This document shows, one piece after another, positions 62,099 through 64,000 of a DNA stretch of 64,000 nucleotides. Source of the stretch: Periweissella fabalis (lineage in GTDB: Bacteria > Bacillota > Bacilli > Lactobacillales > Lactobacillaceae); contig NZ_JAAXPN010000010.1 of the NCBI RefSeq assembly GCF_012396505.1, forward strand, positions 1 through 64,000, given 5' to 3'. The translations under genes were made by a program, and so were the position numbers. Below the pieces are notes generated by a model. The model searched no databases and was not told the DNA's origin. It was given only the letters and a program-made list of their open reading frames with translations. Within the stretch, counting starts at the first letter, position 1. Every line of letters starts with the position of its first letter.

Positions 62099-63367
62099 TT
62101 ATTTTCTATTTCGCAAGCGATAAGCAATTTCCTTTAATTGTGCTTCGTATTTACTATTGCCTTTTGGTTGAAAGTAATTGGCATTTTGTAAATTATCAGG
62201 TAGATATTGCTGTCTAACCCAGTCATTAGGATAATCATGCGGATATTTGTAATCAGTACCGCGTCCTAAATCGGCTGCACCTTGATAATGAGCATCACGT
62301 AAGTGTGATGGAATATTACCAGCGTGGCCATGGTTAATGTCTGCTAAAGCGTTATCAATAGCAGATAGAGCAGCATTCGATTTAGCTGATAACGATAGTT
62401 CAATGACAGCATTAGCTAAGGGAATCCGTGCTTCTGGCAATCCAAGCTTATTAGCAGCCTCAACTGCATTGACGGCATGAGCAGCCGCGGTTGGATTAGC
62501 TAAACCAACGTCTTCATATGCAATAACTAATAATCGGCGCATAATAATTGGTAAATCGCCAGCCGTAATTAAACGTGCCAAGTAGTGTAATGCTGCGTTA
62601 ACGTCACTACCACGAATTGATTTTTGAAAAGCAGAAATGACATCATAATGTGCATCACCATCTTTGTCAGCACTAATTGTTTTTTTCTGAATAACTTGTT
62701 GAATTACGTTAAGTGATAGTTCAATGATTCCTGCATCATTTGCATCAGTTGATAAAACAGCCAATTCAAGCCCATTTAATGCGCTACGTAAATCACCATT
62801 AGTGGCCGTAATTAGTTGCTCCATGGCTTTTTCTTCTAAGTTAATCCGATATTGACCTAAACCACGTTCAGAATCAGTTAAGGCACGATTAACAGCAATT
62901 TTAATATCGTCTGGTGCTAATGGCTTAACTTCAAAAATTTGTGTTCGTGAACGAATAGCGGGATTGATAGTAATATATGGATTTTCAGTTGTGGCACCAA
63001 TTAAGATGATGGCACCACTTTCAAGATGAGGTAATAAAAAGTCTTGTTTAGTTTTATCTAATCGATGAATTTCATCAAGCAACAAGATAACTGTTCCAGA
63101 CATTTTGGCTTCTTCAACAACAATTTGCATATCTTTTTTAGTATCGGTGGCAGCATTTAGAATGCGAAATGCATATTTAGTTGATCCTGCAATGGCACTA
63201 GCAATACTAGTTTTACCTGTTCCTGGTGGGCCATAAAGAATCATGGATGAAAGCCGTTTAGCTTTAACCATCCGTTTGATAATTTGGTCTTCACCAACAA
63301 GATGTTGTTGACCAACAATTTCTTCAATATTTTTTGGACGCATGCGAAATGCTAATGGTTGCTGCAT
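62099..63367 (-). CDS. rarA: Replication-associated recombination protein RarA (MgsA)
   Basis: A AAA+ ATPase acting at stalled replication forks. The 422-residue protein starts QPLAFRMRPKNIEEIVGQQHL, has Walker A GPPGTGKTSIA, Walker B ILLLDEIHRLDK, sensor 1 GATTENP, and a C-terminal tetramerisation region (MRRLLVIAYEDVGLANP). ATG 63367 is chosen because AAAGGAA, overlapping the end of the upstream gene, lies 9 bases away; the longer in-frame reading would overlap that gene by over 100 bases. It is coupled to the DUF1694 gene, 4 bases upstream. Confidence 0.95.
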   Translation of the reverse strand: MQQPLAFRMRPKNIEEIVGQQHLVGEDQIIKRMVKAKRLSSMILYGPPGTGKTSIASAIAGSTKYAFRILNAATDTKKDMQIVVEEAKMSGTVILLLDEIHRLDKTKQDFLLPHLESGAIILIGATTENPYITINPAIRSRTQIFEVKPLAPDDIKIAVNRALTDSERGLGQYRINLEEKAMEQLITATNGDLRSALNGLELAVLSTDANDAGIIELSLNVIQQVIQKKTISADKDGDAHYDVISAFQKSIRGSDVNAALHYLARLITAGDLPIIMRRLLVIAYEDVGLANPTAAAHAVNAVEAANKLGLPEARIPLANAVIELSLSAKSNAALSAIDNALADINHGHAGNIPSHLRDAHYQGAADLGRGTDYKYPHDYPNDWVRQQYLPDNLQNANYFQPKGNSKYEAQLKEIAYRLRNRK

Positions 63368-63371
63368 AACA

Positions 63372-63836
63372 TTAATTTCCTTTAAAAAGTTTTTGCCACC
63401 ACGATAGCTTTGGTTGAGTGGGGGTAGCTGACTCAATGGGTTGCCGCAAGTTACTAATTGGCTGGGCGGGATTGGCAACAACTTCTATTAAATTGACGAG
63501 TGCAATTGCAACACTAGTTGGTGTAATACGGTAGCGTGAATCATTTTTTAGTTGGACAGGGAAGTTTTCTTTTTTTGCAAGATTTAAAAATGGCGTTAAC
63601 GTATCAATAGGTAGATTACCATTTAACAATAAGGTTGCATCAGTATATTTTGTTAATGCAATTTGCCATTCAGGTAAATAACCATCTTGATTTAACTCAG
63701 TTACAGTCATGACAAAGTAAACCCGCTCTTTAAACGATCCTAAATACATATTTTGTTCATCCGGATGAAGTTGTTGATCACCGTAGCGAGCATGGTCAAG
63801 GTGCTGGCTTAGATTATTTGTTTCCTCAGTAGACAT
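63372..63836 (-). CDS. DUF1694 (YueI-like) family protein
   Basis: A 154-residue soluble protein with the DUF1694 core: NMYLGSFKERVYFVMTVTEL (~29-48), then a PEW..ALTKYTDATLLLNGNL segment, resembling a ribosomal L7Ae-like fold in relatives. The C-terminal tail (~115-154) is Pro/Gln-rich and ends WWQKLFKGN. Function is unknown; it is often next to rarA or usp genes in lactobacilli. GGAGG precedes the ATG at 63836, and the gene is directly upstream of rarA. Confidence 0.82.
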   Translation of the reverse strand: MSTEETNNLSQHLDHARYGDQQLHPDEQNMYLGSFKERVYFVMTVTELNQDGYLPEWQIALTKYTDATLLLNGNLPIDTLTPFLNLAKKENFPVQLKNDSRYRITPTSVAIALVNLIEVVANPAQPISNLRQPIESATPTQPKLSWWQKLFKGN

Positions 63837-63946
63837 AGAAACCTCCTTGTCGGCAATAGTTAATAATATATAATTGATTATAACAGTTAATACAAATGCA
63901 TGTGAACATAGGCATTAGGTCAATAATATAAAAAATTAAATGGTAG

Positions 63947-63975
63947 TTGGCAAGTTGAATAATATATGGTATGAT
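63947..63975 (+). promoter_or_regulatory. Strong promoter pointing out of the window
   Basis: TTGGCA (63947-63952), 17-bp spacer, TATGAT (63970-63975) with extended -10 TGG. The transcript would begin near 63982; its gene lies beyond the window. Confidence 0.7.
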
Positions 63976-64000
63976 ATCTTTTGTGTTTAATAAGGCAGCA

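Noticed and set aside
1-64000. CRISPR arrays, insertion sequences, prophage genes, restriction-modification genes
   Set aside because: No regularly spaced direct repeats, transposase, phage structural or methylase/endonuclease proteins were seen; the strongest repeats are the intergenic terminator elements listed separately.

Overview
This window is ordinary chromosome from a low-GC lactic acid bacterium. The gene content and order point to the heterofermentative Lactobacillaceae, most likely Weissella or a close relative. That is an inference from gene order and RNA types, not from a database search. Supporting signs are ATG/TTG/GTG starts behind GGAGG sites, tRNA and amino-acid T-box leaders, CcpA cre sites, a CtsR box at clpP, class Ib ribonucleotide reductase, cydABCD, and the Bacillus-type order radA-yacL-gltX-cysS-mrnC-rlmB-sigH-rpmG-secE-nusG-rplKA-rplJL.

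Layout. 1-2450 holds the 3' end of a 5S rRNA, two tRNA pairs (Asn/Thr and Tyr/Gln) and a POT peptide transporter. 2450-5185 is proC-nagA-nagR. 5215-8700 is the methionine ABC importer (metQ, metN, metI, minus strand) with a Met T-box and a decayed second copy of it. 8787-16740 has cytochrome bd (cydABDC), a GH73 glucosaminidase and a degenerate PurK-like protein. 16911-17945 has rpiA and a small acetyltransferase. 18101-31627 is the housekeeping run from dut and radA to the ribosomal L11, L1, L10 and L7/L12 genes, with a MATE exporter between nusG and rplK. 31785-35600 is nrdHEF (minus strand), cut by terminators and preceded by NrdR boxes. 35724-42520 has rsmC-like, tadA, SRP RNA, dnaX-ybaB-recR-yaaL, a secreted nuclease and a Tyr T-box with tyrS. 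42640-46052 has a LysR/AEC transporter pair and a DUF975 membrane protein. 46200-49720 is rapZ-yvcK-whiA and clpP. 49900-56631 is cdaA-cdaR-glmM, glmS and nagB, which together cover c-di-AMP synthesis and amino-sugar traffic. 56660-64000 has a putative CcpA-controlled small RNA, a MarR regulator, manA, a large unassigned structured RNA, an acetyltransferase, an Rgg-like regulator, a universal stress protein behind a 6S-like RNA, rarA and a DUF1694 protein.

How the parts connect. nagA and nagB (GlcNAc-6-P to Fru-6-P) oppose glmS and glmM (Fru-6-P to GlcN-1-P). NagR-type operators, or half operators, lie at nagB, glmS and the proC-nagA-nagR promoter. CcpA cre sites sit on the promoters of manA and of two candidate noncoding RNAs on either side of it, so sugar status probably governs this corner of the window.

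The least explained material is noncoding: an approximately 300-nt structured RNA with a cre site inside its promoter (58848-59185), an approximately 80-nt CU-rich RNA with a perfect cre (56663-56777), a 6S/Lacto-usp-like RNA (61831-62050), a duplicated and degenerate Met T-box (7214-7465), and a family of palindromic intergenic repeats built around transcription terminators. No CRISPR array, insertion sequence, prophage or plasmid gene was seen.
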